The notes below the pieces were generated by a model. That model made no database searches. It was not told the origin of the DNA and saw only the letters and a list, made by a program, of their open reading frames with translations. DNA of 64,000 bases from positions 62,001-126,000 of the forward strand of contig CAWAMR010000001.1 of NCBI GenBank assembly GCA_963783095.1. Reading direction: 5' to 3'. The position numbers were made by a program, and so were the translations under genes. The DNA comes from CAWAMR01 sp963783095 (lineage in GTDB: Bacteria > Planctomycetota > Planctomycetia > Gemmatales > Gemmataceae). Of this stretch, positions 52,635-61,250 are shown one piece after another. Every line of letters starts with the position of its first letter. The stretch's first letter is position 1.

Positions 52635-53190
52635 CTACTTGCGAAGTTCCTGATGCAGCCAGGCCCGGGCGTATGCCCAGAGGCGATCCGCCGAGCGGGG
52701 AGAAATGTTCATGATTTGAGCAGCGTCCGGGACCGTCAGCCCCACAAAATAGCGGAGTTTCACCAATTCGGCGGCGCGCCTGATCCGTTGCTGCCAGCTT
52801 GTCGAGCGCCTCGTCCAGGGCCAGCAGGTCCTCGCGCGGCTCGGGAGCGGCGATTTCCGCCATTTCCACATCCCGTCGGACCTGATCCCCGCCTCGTTTG
52901 AGCCGTTTCTTTCTCCGGGCGGCGTCCACCAGGATATGGCGCATGGCTTCAGCAGCAGCTGCAAAGAAGTGACCTCGGTGGTCCCATTGATCGCTGCCCG
53001 ATGTCCCGACCAGCCGGAGATAGGCTTCGTGGACGAGAGCTGTCGCTTGCAGGGTGTTCCCGGACGGCTCAGCGGCCAGCCGGGCTGCTGCGAGTCGGCG
53101 CAGTTCGTCGTAGACAAGCGGGAGAAGACCCGCCGCCGCCTCAGGGTCGCCTTTGGCGACGGCTTCGAGGATTCGGGTTACATCGGACAT
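52635..53190 (-). CDS. ECF-type RNA polymerase sigma factor, TIGR02999-like (one frameshift)
   Basis: Start ATG 53190. Region 2: LLPLVYDELRRLAAARLAAE and NTLQATALVHEAYLRLVG, HFFAAAAEAMRHILVDAARR, the hallmark of the TIGR02999 ECF group. A shift near 52790 follows LDEALDKLAATD; the next frame gives region 4: AAELVKLRYFVGLTVPDAAQ and IMNISPRSADRLWAYARAWL, ending LHQELRK. About 184 residues. In planctomycetes this ECF type is often encoded next to Ser/Thr kinases and is thought to be controlled by them. Here it precedes four kinases on the same strand. No anti-sigma gene is seen. Confidence 0.85.
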
Positions 53191-53231
53191 GGCGTTCTAT
53201 ACCACGAATAGTGGTGCCGAAAACCTTCCAA

Positions 53232-54215
53232 TCACTGTCCATAGCCTTTGGGATGCGTCTTGTGCCAATTCCAAGCCGTTTCGAGAATCGGTTCCAGTTC
53301 CATGTAATGCGGCTTCCAACCCAACTCGCGCATCACTTTTGCAGGAGAAGCGACTAATTCCGCGGGGTCGCCCGGACGACGTGGTCCCTCTTTGATCTTG
53401 GCGCTCTTGCCGCTGATCGCTTCCGCCATCCGAATCACTTCTCGGACGCTATAGCCGCGTCCAATGCCGAGATTGTATTTCAGCGCCGATGCCGGTTCGA
53501 GACTCTCCAATGCGAGAATGTGGGCCTCTGCCAAATCATCGACGTGAATGTAATCGCGAATACAGGTTCCATCCGGCGTAGGGTAGTCGGTTCCAAAAAT
53601 CTCGAGGAGGGGCCGCTGACCGAGAATAGTTTGAAAGATCAGAGGAATCAGATGGGTTTCGGGAGAGTGGTCTTCCCCGATGGTGCCATCTGCAGAGGCA
53701 CCGGAAGCATTGAAATAGCGAAGGGCGGCATAGCCCAAACCATAAGCTGCGCTGTAATCGGCAAGAGCATGTTCAATGATGAGCTTGCTTCGACCGTAAG
53801 GATTGATAGGCAGTTGCGGTGTTTCTTCCGTGATCGGAATTTGATCGGGAATGCCGTAGGTTGCGCAGGTGCTGGAGAAGACGAACTTGTGGATCGCATG
53901 ACGTCTCATGCGATCCAACAGATTGAGCGTGTTGACGACATTATTCTGATAGTACTTGGCGGGATGCGTTACGGATTCGCCCACGTTTGCGAAGGCAGCA
54001 AAATGGATCACTGCTTCGATGCGATAGATGAGTAAAACATGATCGAGATGATCGGCATCCTTCAAATCGCCGATGAGCAATTGCTCCGGTGCAACCGCCT
54101 GCCGATGGCCCAGGCTGAGGTTATCGTAAACCCAGACTTCATGGCCGCGGGCGAGAAGTTGTCGAACGGTATGGCTGCCAATATATCCGGCACCGCCGAT
54201 GACGATGACTTTCAT
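53232..54215 (-). CDS. galE: UDP-glucose 4-epimerase
   Basis: 327 residues, intact. NAD-binding GGAGYIGSH at the N-terminus, VWVYDNLSLGHRQAV, then HFAAFANVGESVTHP. Catalytic residues are seen: SSTCATYG and the YGRSK motif (YxxxK). Later family motifs are ALRYFNASGA, DGTCIRDYIHVDDLA and YNLGIGRGYSV. It interconverts UDP-glucose and UDP-galactose for surface polysaccharide synthesis in the cytoplasm. Its stop lies 41 bases before the sigma factor start, but a functional link is not obvious. Confidence 0.95.
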   Translation of the reverse strand: MKVIVIGGAGYIGSHTVRQLLARGHEVWVYDNLSLGHRQAVAPEQLLIGDLKDADHLDHVLLIYRIEAVIHFAAFANVGESVTHPAKYYQNNVVNTLNLLDRMRRHAIHKFVFSSTCATYGIPDQIPITEETPQLPINPYGRSKLIIEHALADYSAAYGLGYAALRYFNASGASADGTIGEDHSPETHLIPLIFQTILGQRPLLEIFGTDYPTPDGTCIRDYIHVDDLAEAHILALESLEPASALKYNLGIGRGYSVREVIRMAEAISGKSAKIKEGPRRPGDPAELVASPAKVMRELGWKPHYMELEPILETAWNWHKTHPKGYGQ

Positions 54216-54263
54216 GAGGGGGATCCTGTCACATCGAGGAGAGTAGTCGAGGCAGGAATTGTT

Positions 54264-54330
54264 TTACTGAATACTCTCCGGATCGATGCCAAGTTCCCGA
54301 AGTTTCTCGGCAAGTTTCGCCGATCTTGCG
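54264..54330 (-). pseudogene. Possible C-terminal remnant of a Uma2-like protein
   Basis: The frame reads KLAEKLRELGIDPESIQ, a tail common at the end of Uma2-family proteins, but nothing upstream in the frame fits. It suggests a rearrangement just upstream of galE. An intact Uma2 gene lies at 61758-62384. Confidence 0.3.
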
Positions 54331-55015
54331 CAGACCTGACACCGCTTGGTCTTGCGCCGATAGTCTGGCGTGCAAGTTAAACCCTGGCGAGGTGTATCGC
54401 AGCAACTTCTTCTTTGAATATGCGCCCAAAACGTCCAAGATCGCAATTCTGACAATAAAGATTCGAGGTCAGACAATTCGATTTCGCGGTCGGTTTGGTG
54501 TTAATGAAGCCGAAGCAAAGGCCAAAAAAGAACGTGAAGAAGCGCAACGAAAGAAAGAAGAAGAACAACGAGCGAAGGACGCTGAAGCGGCCAAGAAAGA
54601 ACGTGAAGACGAAGAGCGACGGATTGAGGCCGAGCGACAAATGAAGGAAGCCGAAGCGAAGGACCGAAAAGAGCGTGAAGATAAGGCGGGTTCTGCGCTA
54701 AAAGACTTGAAGGAGAAATACGATCCGAAGAAAGCTACATATGAAGAGATGAGGAAACGGTCCGAGGAATTGAAGGTAATCGCCAAAATGTACCCAGAAA
54801 CTGAAAGCGGAAAAGCTGCGCGTGTGGAAGCGGAAGGGTGGGCACAGAAGGACAGCGAAGGCAAGCTGCGAATAGAAGCAATCAAATCGCTGACAAAACA
54901 AAACAAGAAGGCAGAGGCAGTTGCCAGAGCCAAGGAATTGATCGAAAAATTCCCAAATACGCCTTACGCTGAACAAGCCAAGGCGATAATCGCTCTTCTG
55001 ACAAAAGATGACTGA
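54326..55015 (+). CDS. Charged coiled-coil protein, 5' end uncertain or truncated
   Basis: The clear coding part begins near 54379 (LNPGEVYRSNFFFEYAPKTS), with no convincing start codon in frame; TTG 54326 only marks the open frame. A beta-like segment (ILTIKIRGQTIRFRGRFGV) is followed by a long highly charged coiled coil (EAKAKKEREEAQRKKEEEQR, about residues 60-115). A C-terminal helical part looks TPR-like (AVARAKELIEKFPNTPYAEQ). It may be the 3' part of a larger gene broken where the Uma2-like remnant lies on the other strand. Function unknown. Confidence 0.5.
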   Translation: MRRPDTAWSCADSLACKLNPGEVYRSNFFFEYAPKTSKIAILTIKIRGQTIRFRGRFGVNEAEAKAKKEREEAQRKKEEEQRAKDAEAAKKEREDEERRIEAERQMKEAEAKDRKEREDKAGSALKDLKEKYDPKKATYEEMRKRSEELKVIAKMYPETESGKAARVEAEGWAQKDSEGKLRIEAIKSLTKQNKKAEAVARAKELIEKFPNTPYAEQAKAIIALLTKDD

Positions 55016-55147
55016 TGACCAACGATAGACTTCGACGCAAGCCCTTCCATCGTGCATATGCTGCATGGGCTTGTTTCTTTCTTTGATGGGAATGGGAATC
55101 GATTTCTGATTCAACCGCCGGCGAACCCCGCATAGGGCTTGATAAGG

Positions 55148-55392
55148 CTAATCATCTTCGTCGGTTCTTCGACGCCGGATGCGTGAGAAACAATGGATGG
55201 CCGCGATCACGCACACGATGCCCAGAGAAAGAACAGCGAACCGCAGTACCCGGAATTAAAGCCCTTCTGATGAAACTCGATGTTTAACGCCATTCCCTTC
55301 AGCCAGAAACTAACGACGCCGCCGAATGAGCAGAAGGCAAGGAATACGTTCAACCATGCTCCGATCCTGTAATCGCGTGGTGTCTTCTTCAT
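55148..55392 (-). CDS. Small two-helix membrane protein (one frameshift)
   Basis: ATG 55392 gives MKKTPRDYRIGAWLNVFLAF, a first membrane helix (WLNVFLAFCSFGGVVSFWL), and HQKGFNSG. Near 55255 the frame shifts; the next frame gives a second helix (LRFAVLSLGIVCVIAAIHCF), a basic patch and an acidic end (RIRRRRTDEDD, TAG 55148). The hydrophobic helix and positive-inside residues argue that the join is right. About 81 residues. Not a recognised family. Confidence 0.5.
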
Positions 55393-55597
55393 GTTCCTTG
55401 TCTCGTGGCGATATGCAGGCCGGATAATTGTAGGCGAAAATGTTCTAGCGGGTTTTCTTGCACTGCCGCCGGGTATAATGATCGATGATTGGGTAGCCGT
55501 CAGATTCGAAGCGGACGGTTCACGGTTGGTCGATGTTGGCGTTGCTCTCACTCCACCGACATCGACCGGCTGGCCGGGGCCGAGTGAGAGCAAAAGC

Positions 55598-56210
55598 ATG
55601 TCAATCGATTCCATTGATTCATTCGTTGTAGAAAAGTGCGCAGAGGAGACAACTTGCAAATGCAGCCGCACATGAGGCGGAGCGTCGCAGGCACGCTCGT
55701 GAATTATTTCACTCCGTTTATCGGCCACGTGGAGAAGGCGCACGCGACTACACCGATGCCGATTTCACGGCTCAAGCATATGCGGATCGGTTCCTAAATG
55801 CCGCAGACAGCCTTACCGCTATAGGATTCCACGGACCGACTATAGCTCTTTTCGTTGCGATTCCGGGAACTGAGACAGGGACGGGTAATGTTCGCGGCTA
55901 CCAAACTCGCCGACTCAACTCTGGTGCGGTTCTCGATGAAGGCTCGCCACATGTCGCCCTTTATGAATGGTACCGACCAAACGTGGCGGGCGAAATGGAG
56001 AATGTTCTTAACCACTTTTGCAAACAACATGGAACCGATGCCGCCGTTGAGTGCTGGCGACTCGCCTTTGCCGGCAAACGTGAGGAATTAATCCGCGCCA
56101 TTGAGAAAATCAAGGCCGACAAGACCGCCAACGTCGTGTGGCAGCATGACGGCTTGGAAGTAATCGAATGGCTCTCCGCGGATAGCCCGCCCCGCCGGCG
56201 CGGTCCATAG
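55598..56210 (+). CDS. Hypothetical protein of about 204 residues (one frameshift)
   Basis: ATG 55598 reads MSIDSIDSFVVEKCAEE; after a shift near 55645-55650 it continues RQLANAAAHEAERRRHAREL, FHSVYRPRGEGARDYTDADF and a long open frame that lacks any start codon of its own. Later it has VAIPGTETGTGNVRGYQTRR and ENVLNHFCKQHGTDAAVECW. It ends WLSADSPPRRRGP. No family is recognised. Its mixed coding style and small neighbours suggest accessory or phage-derived DNA. Confidence 0.5.
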
Positions 56211-56248
56211 ACCGGCTTGCAACGACGGAGAGTACGACGCCTGATGTT

Positions 56249-56464
56249 GTGAGCGATGCCGAGACGGTCGAAACGCCTAACGTCGAATCGTTCGCCGATG
56301 TTTTCCCCGATCTGGCTGGGATCGTGCAAGAAGTGGGGAAAATGTACCGTCTTGCCTCTCAAAACTCGGTTACAAGATCGAAGAAACGGAGAGTCACTAT
56401 TCATCAATGTTGCACTTCTTTGCCAGTGAGTTTGGTTGGACCCCCGAAAAGATTGCCGAATTGA
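56249..56464 (+). CDS. Hypothetical protein, possibly frameshifted into the next ORF
   Basis: ATG 56249 gives MSDAETVETPNVESFADVFP followed by DLAGIVQEVGKMYRLASQ, an acidic helical protein. Beyond about 56370 the frame loses coding character while the +2 frame (GYKIEETESHYSSMLHFF) gains it and runs into the next ORF. It may therefore be the N-terminus of a single protein ending at 56868. Confidence 0.4.
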   Translation: MSDAETVETPNVESFADVFPDLAGIVQEVGKMYRLASQNSVTRSKKRRVTIHQCCTSLPVSLVGPPKRLPN

Positions 56465-56868
56465 CGGATCGCCAACTACTGACCTACATGAGTCAAACGA
56501 TACGCCAGCGCGAAGCCGAGAAACAAAAGCGCGATGCCGATACCCCGATGCAAAATCAGCAGTCCGTCACGACGGATAAGCCGACGGGCGAACCGGACGC
56601 ATTGGCCGATTCAATGCTGTTGGATCTTACAACCCCTCTTCTTGTGCCCGACCTTGCAAAGGCTTCCGGATTGCCAACTGACAAGAAAGCAATCGAGGCC
56701 CTGCGAAAGCGTCTGGACCGATATGCTCATAACAACAAGGGTTGTCGAATCGAAAAACCCGTTCGGGGTTGCCGCGAAGGAAAGTGGATGTACATTCAAA
56801 GTCGCGTCCGAGAAGTGATTGATGAATTCCGCACGTCCGCCGGCTGTCCGCCGAAAAAAAAGTAGCGT
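56407..56868 (+). CDS. Hypothetical protein with phage tail-chaperone-like N-terminus
   Basis: Residues 1-35 (MLHFFASEFGWTPEKIAELT, then RQLLTYMSQ) resemble the FGWxPxxIxxLT motif seen in small phage tail-assembly chaperones. A charged linker follows (IRQREAEKQKRDADTPMQNQ). The C-terminal part (TTPLLVPDLAKASGLPTDKK, then EALRKRLDRYAHNN) looks like a winged-helix fold. No firm family. With the neighbouring small genes it hints at a decayed phage or mobile island. Ends TAG 56868 just before a hairpin. Confidence 0.45.
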
Positions 56869-56898
56869 CGATTCTTGCCGCGAAAACTCGCATTTTTT

Positions 56899-56929
56899 CA
56901 GCGGACGCGCAGTCCGCTGACTGTCTTTT
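56899..56929 (+). terminator. Possible Rho-independent terminator
   Basis: CAGCGGAC (56899-56906) pairs with GTCCGCTG (56912-56919) around a GCGCA loop; ACTGTCTTTT follows. Confidence 0.5.
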
Positions 56930-56968
56930 GATAACACGTCCTTCGACCGCCACGATAACTTGGCGATC

Positions 56969-57139
56969 ATGCACACCACACCTCTCCTAAAACTGACCGA
57001 CTATCCGCTCTGGCGGTTGCTGGTCATACTTGACGATGCCGAATGGGTGGGTGCAGTCAGCTTCCGAGTAATGATTTGGGGCTCTACGCGAGAATCAAAT
57101 AATCTTCCGCTCTTGAATGCGATGACGGAGAAAAAATGA
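56969..57139 (+). CDS. Small hypothetical protein (56 residues), coupled to the next gene
   Basis: ATG 56969 to TGA 57137-57139. It begins MHTTPLLKLTDYPLWRLLVI and LDDAEWVG. The start of the next gene (ATG 57136) overlaps the stop as ATGA, the classical sign of translational coupling. An alternative frame after residue 27 (QLPSNDLGLYARIK) also reads well and would end slightly earlier, so a frameshift cannot be excluded. No family recognised with confidence. Confidence 0.45.
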   Translation: MHTTPLLKLTDYPLWRLLVILDDAEWVGAVSFRVMIWGSTRESNNLPLLNAMTEKK

Positions 57140-57303
57140 CCGAAGCTACAATCATTTTGGTAATTGCATCAATCGTTAGAACTCTCGCGCTGGCAGTTTT
57201 GGCGATCATACCAATCTATCGCGGGCAGGGTGTCCGATTGGGACCATTCTCATTGGAGATCGAGCCGCCGCACTTACCTCGCCAACAGAAAAAGCGAAAA
57301 TGA
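57136..57303 (+). CDS. Small single-helix membrane protein (55 residues)
   Basis: ATG 57136 lies five bases after a GGAG ribosome binding site and overlaps the preceding stop (ATGA). It begins MTEATIILVIASIVRTLALA followed by VLAIIPIY, one membrane helix, and ends with a charged tail (IEPPHLPRQQKKRK). Unknown family. Confidence 0.55.
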   Translation: MTEATIILVIASIVRTLALAVLAIIPIYRGQGVRLGPFSLEIEPPHLPRQQKKRK

Positions 57304-57427
57304 TAGCAGCGGCAGTGCGACGCGAAGCCCTTGGCGGAAAAGAGTCGTGGATTGACCAGCCATCATGAGCGGCTCTTTTTGGTCCAGCCAAGGCAACAGC
57401 GACGCTGGCGTCGATGGCGTATTTCAT
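57206..57427 (-). pseudogene. Truncated VapC-like PIN toxin remnant
   Basis: The first 17 residues (MKYAIDASVAVALAGPK) match the start of PIN-domain VapC toxins, with the conserved first catalytic aspartate in DAS. After that the sequence changes to an unrelated frame (RAAHDGWSIHDS) without the later acidic residues. The start overlaps the antitoxin stop (TGA/ATG), as in genuine toxin-antitoxin pairs. A break near 57375 is likely, so the toxin is inactive. Confidence 0.5.
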
Positions 57428-57621
57428 TCTTCGTCGCGCGATTGGTGGATGAGATCGACCGCCATGTTGACCGTGCCGAACTTCCGTCGCATTTCTTCCG
57501 TCGCCCGCTCCGAGCGTTCGCGGACGCGAGTCGCAATACTCGGATCGAGAGGTTTCCCGGAAATGAACTGCTCCATGACGGCTTGCACATCGGCTTCACG
57601 GAGTGTCGGATCATCGAGCAC
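57424..57621 (-). CDS. Probable type II antitoxin next to a truncated VapC
   Basis: 65 residues from GTG 57621: ADVQAVMEQFISGKPLDPSI, then RVRERSERATEEMRRKFG and VNMAVDLIHQSRDEE. This helical arrangement is found in small antitoxins paired with PIN toxins. The stop overlaps the toxin start. The true start is uncertain: coding-like sequence (SDIITIDVLDDP) extends upstream without ATG. It follows the ABC ATPase by about 28 bases on the same strand. Confidence 0.55.
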   Translation of the reverse strand: MLDDPTLREADVQAVMEQFISGKPLDPSIATRVRERSERATEEMRRKFGTVNMAVDLIHQSRDEE

Positions 57622-57649
57622 GTCGATGGTGATGATGTCCGAGATGGTA

Positions 57650-58660
57650 CTAATTGGTTTTTCCCTCCGTGATGCGCAAAAAGACGTCTTCGAGGTCGAT
57701 CTCTTCTTCCGCGAACATCTTCAATCGAAAGCCCGAGGCGATTAGCCTCTCAGGTATAAAACTACCATCGTCGAACTCGCCCTTCAATGTCACCTTGATG
57801 GCCGACAATCCCCGAAACCGCGAATGCGAAGCGTTGGTATCTTCATCCCCCTCCTTGCGAAAGACCTTGATCGTCTGACCTTGATCGATGATCTCGATTC
57901 CTCCTACCTCTGGAAACGAATCCAATACCTTTGCTGCTTCATCAATGCGCTGATCGGCCACGGCAACCAGATAGATGCGATTGTGCTGGACCGCTTTCTT
58001 CGCCGTTTCGACATTGCCGTTGAAGATCAATTTGCCGCGTTCAATGATGCCGATCTTGTTGCAGATATCGGCAAGTTCCGGGCAGGATGTGGCTCGACAA
58101 CCATGATCGTTTTGCCCATGCTGCGCAATTGCTTGATAATTGTCGCATCTCGATGCGGGCGCGCGGATCCAGGCCGCTGGCAGGTTCGTCCAGCAGCAAG
58201 CACCTGAGGGTCATGCAACAGCATGCGTGCCAATCCGAGCCGCTGATTCATGCCGCGCGACAGGCTGGTGACCAGCGCATCGCGCTTGTACTCCAGACTC
58301 GACCAGTTCCAGCACCTCGTCGCATTTTTTTCGACGGGCCGTCGCCTTGAATGCGATAGGCGGCGGCGAAGAATTCGAGATACTCGATCACCTTCATATC
58401 GTCGTAAACGCCAAAGAGATCGGGCATGTAGCCAATCGCCCGACGGATTTCCTTCGACCCGGAATAGATCGAGTAGCCGCATACGGTTGCCTCACCCCAC
58501 GACGGATTAGCAGCGTGGCCAGGATGCGCATGGTCGTCGTCTTGCCGGAGCCGTTGGGACCGATGAAGCCGTAAACATCGCCTGGCTCCAGCTTGATGGT
58601 GAGCCGTTCGACGGCAAACAACTCGCCATATTTTTTCGTCAGATCGCGGGTTTCAATCAT
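57650..58660 (-). pseudogene. ABC-2 type transporter ATP-binding protein, many frameshifts
   Basis: ATG 58660: MIETRDLTKKYGELFAVERL, then Walker A GPNGSGKTTTMRIL. The rest is spread over several frames: GYMPDLFGVYDDMK, the signature region LSRGMNQRLGLARMLLHDPQ, Walker B LLLDEPASGLDPRAR, and SHILPELADICNKIGI. At least six shifts lie between about 58505 and 58085. The last 126 residues (57650-58030) are intact, with VETAKKAVQHNRIYLVAVAD and the common C-terminal DLEDVFLRITEG. It resembles ATPases of gliding/export-type ABC-2 systems. The large membrane gene upstream (58768-61237) is the probable partner. Confidence 0.75.
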
Positions 58661-58770
58661 AGTTCCAAGTTCCAAGTTCCAAGTTCCAAGTTCCAAGTTC
58701 CAAGTTCCAAGTTCCATGCTGAAAACCAACCGCCCTCAACTTGGAACGTGGAACCTGGAACTTGGAACTA
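58661..58770. repeat. Heptamer repeat and inverted copy upstream of the ABC ATPase gene
   Basis: TTCCAAG is repeated about eight times in tandem (58663-58717). After a short spacer, the complement (CTTGGAACTTGGAAC-type words, about 58738-58769) follows. The two can form a hairpin. It directly precedes the ATPase start and overlaps the stop of the upstream gene. Confidence 0.9.
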
Positions 58771-61237
58771 TTTAATCGGAATGATAACGCGGATATAGGT
58801 TTCCTGTCGAATAGTTCCGGCAAACGAGGTGGAACCATTCAACTTGATGCGAGTCGGGTTGGTGGGGTTTTCATTCATCCTTTCGGCCGAGTCTTCTGCC
58901 GTGCCGATGCGAGCGAGCAGGATCGCTTGATGCCGATTCTTGTCGGTTACGCGCAGGATTGATCCAAATCGCGGAACGAGGCATTTTGCAGCCTGGCGAA
59001 CTGTCCGAGAATCAATTCGTGCTGCAAGATCGGCCAGAGACGAAAGGTCGGCGATATCTCGTTGTTGCCAGGCCGGGCTTTGCCGATCTTGGAACCGGCG
59101 GCATCCTTGAAATCCGAAGCGTTCAACAGCCAGGCTGTCGCGGAACCGGCCTGTGAACTGGTGGCCAGGAAGCGCGGCACACCGGGCATCAACGCCGGTA
59201 CGGGTGTGATCTTCTCACGGTAGATCAAATGGGCATCCGCGATCAGATCGATGGGAAGATTGCTGGTAATGGAGCCTGTGATTTGGTTCGGATCGCCCTC
59301 GGCGATGTGCAAGGTCGAAGTGAAAGGCTGCCGAGCAAGTCTCATCGGGTGATTACTGGGCAGGGAAGCATCGAGGGGAACTTGGAAGGCGGTCCAATCT
59401 GCAGTGAATTCCTTCGTGGAACACGACTGAATCGCTACCCCGTTCAGCGCGGCCGATGAACCTCGGCACCCAATTCCGGATCGAAAACCCACTGCTGAAT
59501 GTCGTAGGCTTGTCGGAACAGCGTCTGTCGATTCGCTTGTGCCTGACCATGCCAACTGAGAGTCATATCCGCTGCGCTAAAATATCTGGGTTCCAGAGCA
59601 ATGTTGTAATGATCCATCTTCGGGGTAAACACCGAGAGCCAACTCCGGCCATGAACGGCCGGCAATTGCAAATCGATGTCGATGAGATCGATCTTGTCTA
59701 CCTTGATGTCGTGGCCTTTGGCATCGTATGCCGCCCAGCCGGCGAGCAAACTCACTGTTACAACGATGATGGGGAAAGTCAGCCAGGTCCACTCCAGGCG
59801 TCGAAAAAATCGTCGCAGGATGTAGCGTTCGACGGGGCCGATCAGAATGAGATAGCCGAGAATCAACAAGGCCACCCAGCCAAAGGATATGACGGGCACG
59901 TTCTCGAAGGTATCGAGATCGGCGTGCAACAATTCGAGATATTGGTCTTCTTTCTCGCCGGTTTGATTATCGACGAGTCGATCTTTCCCGCTCGGCAACT
60001 TTGGGCCTGCGGTGTTCAGCAGCCATTCCCAAAAGGCCTCGCGGTATTTCCAGTCGGCCAGCGCGGGCGATTCCAGATCGAATAACACCACCGTGACCCG
60101 CCCTAACCCATAACCGCCTTGCACGACCAAGGGCAATGGATTGACGGCATCATCCGCAACCAACCGAACCGTGTGCCAGGAACCCGCTTTCGGCGCGATG
60201 CGTGCAACCGGGATCTTGCCTCCCGGCGGAGCAGGCATCACCATTCGAGGATGATTCGGCAACAGCAACGGCAGCGAAGAGACTTCGGTTCGATCGACGA
60301 TTGTGATGGGAAGTAGATCCGCCAGGTTCGACCGGTTGCGCTCGTTCGCGGGCGTCGGCTTGTAGAACTGATCGGCATTCTTACCCACGCTGATAACGAG
60401 ATGGCCCCCACGTTTAACCCATTGATAGACCGATGCCGGATATGAGCGTACCAGATGTTCCCAGGATGAACGCGGTTGATCGGTGGACATAATGAGAACA
60501 TCGACTGCTTCCAGACCCTGAGCCTCCGGAAAGGATAGCGAATACTCAGCGTCCGCACCCACAGGAGGAAGCGTGGCAAGTTCGACCCAACCATTGCGTA
60601 AAGGCTCGGTCGTGTCGCCAACGGCTTCGCCGGCAGATCCTTCCGTTTTCGGCAAACGCAATCCCTTGTAACCTGACCCGACGCCCAACACGAGGTATTT
60701 TCCCGCCGTCAAACCATGCGTACTCACTCGGAAAGGCGCGGCGAGTTCTTTCGTCGATCGGGGTTCTCGAAGGCGAACCGTGACTTCACTGTTGATGCCG
60801 CCCAGTTTCACGCAAGGAAGCTCGAAAGGATAGTACGATCCGGTCGGTCCATTGGCAAATAACACGACTTTTGTCTGGCGTGCAATAAGGTCGTTGCCGT
60901 CCGGCACTTCAACGACGATTTCAATTTCCCTCGACTGGATGCCCGGATCGAGAGCTTCCACAGCAACGTGCAGCGGTGCCCACATTCCGGTTTTGAACAA
61001 GAATTGAGGCTTGCCGTTTGCGTCGAAGTGCTTCGAGAAGGGGCCGGGAGGCAAACCAACCTTCACCTCGGTGATTTTGAAAGGATACTCGGCGGAGATG
61101 CCAACGGAGGTATCCTGGAAGAGAAGGCAGAACAGGGGCACGAAATAGAGAACGACAATCGAGCTACGACAAAGGAAAAAAGTTGGCATTGTGGCTCGCG
61201 CAGCACGCAGGCGGATGGTTGTTGGGTCGTGGGTCAT
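58768..61237 (-). CDS. Large membrane protein, likely partner of the ABC ATPase (two frameshifts)
   Basis: ATG 61237 (or 61189) precedes a hydrophobic segment (SSIVVLYFVPLFCLLF). The periplasmic domain includes VDVLIMSTDQPRSSWEHLVR and WVKRGGHLVISVGK, a glutamine-amidotransferase-like fold seen in such proteins. Two membrane helices follow (VISFGWVALLILGYLILIGP and WLTFPIIVVTVSLLAGWAAY). Frames shift near 59450 and 58960; the continued parts (TADWTAFQVPLDASLPSNHP and LRVTDKNRHQAILLARIGTA) lead to TAG 58768. About 820 residues. Proteins of this layout commonly sit beside ABC-2 ATPases in planctomycetes; their cargo is unknown. Confidence 0.7.
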
Positions 61238-61250
61238 AACTATGGTACGG

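Noticed and set aside
56249..56868. Programmed ribosomal frameshift as in phage tail chaperones
   Set aside because: No slippery heptamer is visible at the overlap, and accidental indels are common throughout the window.
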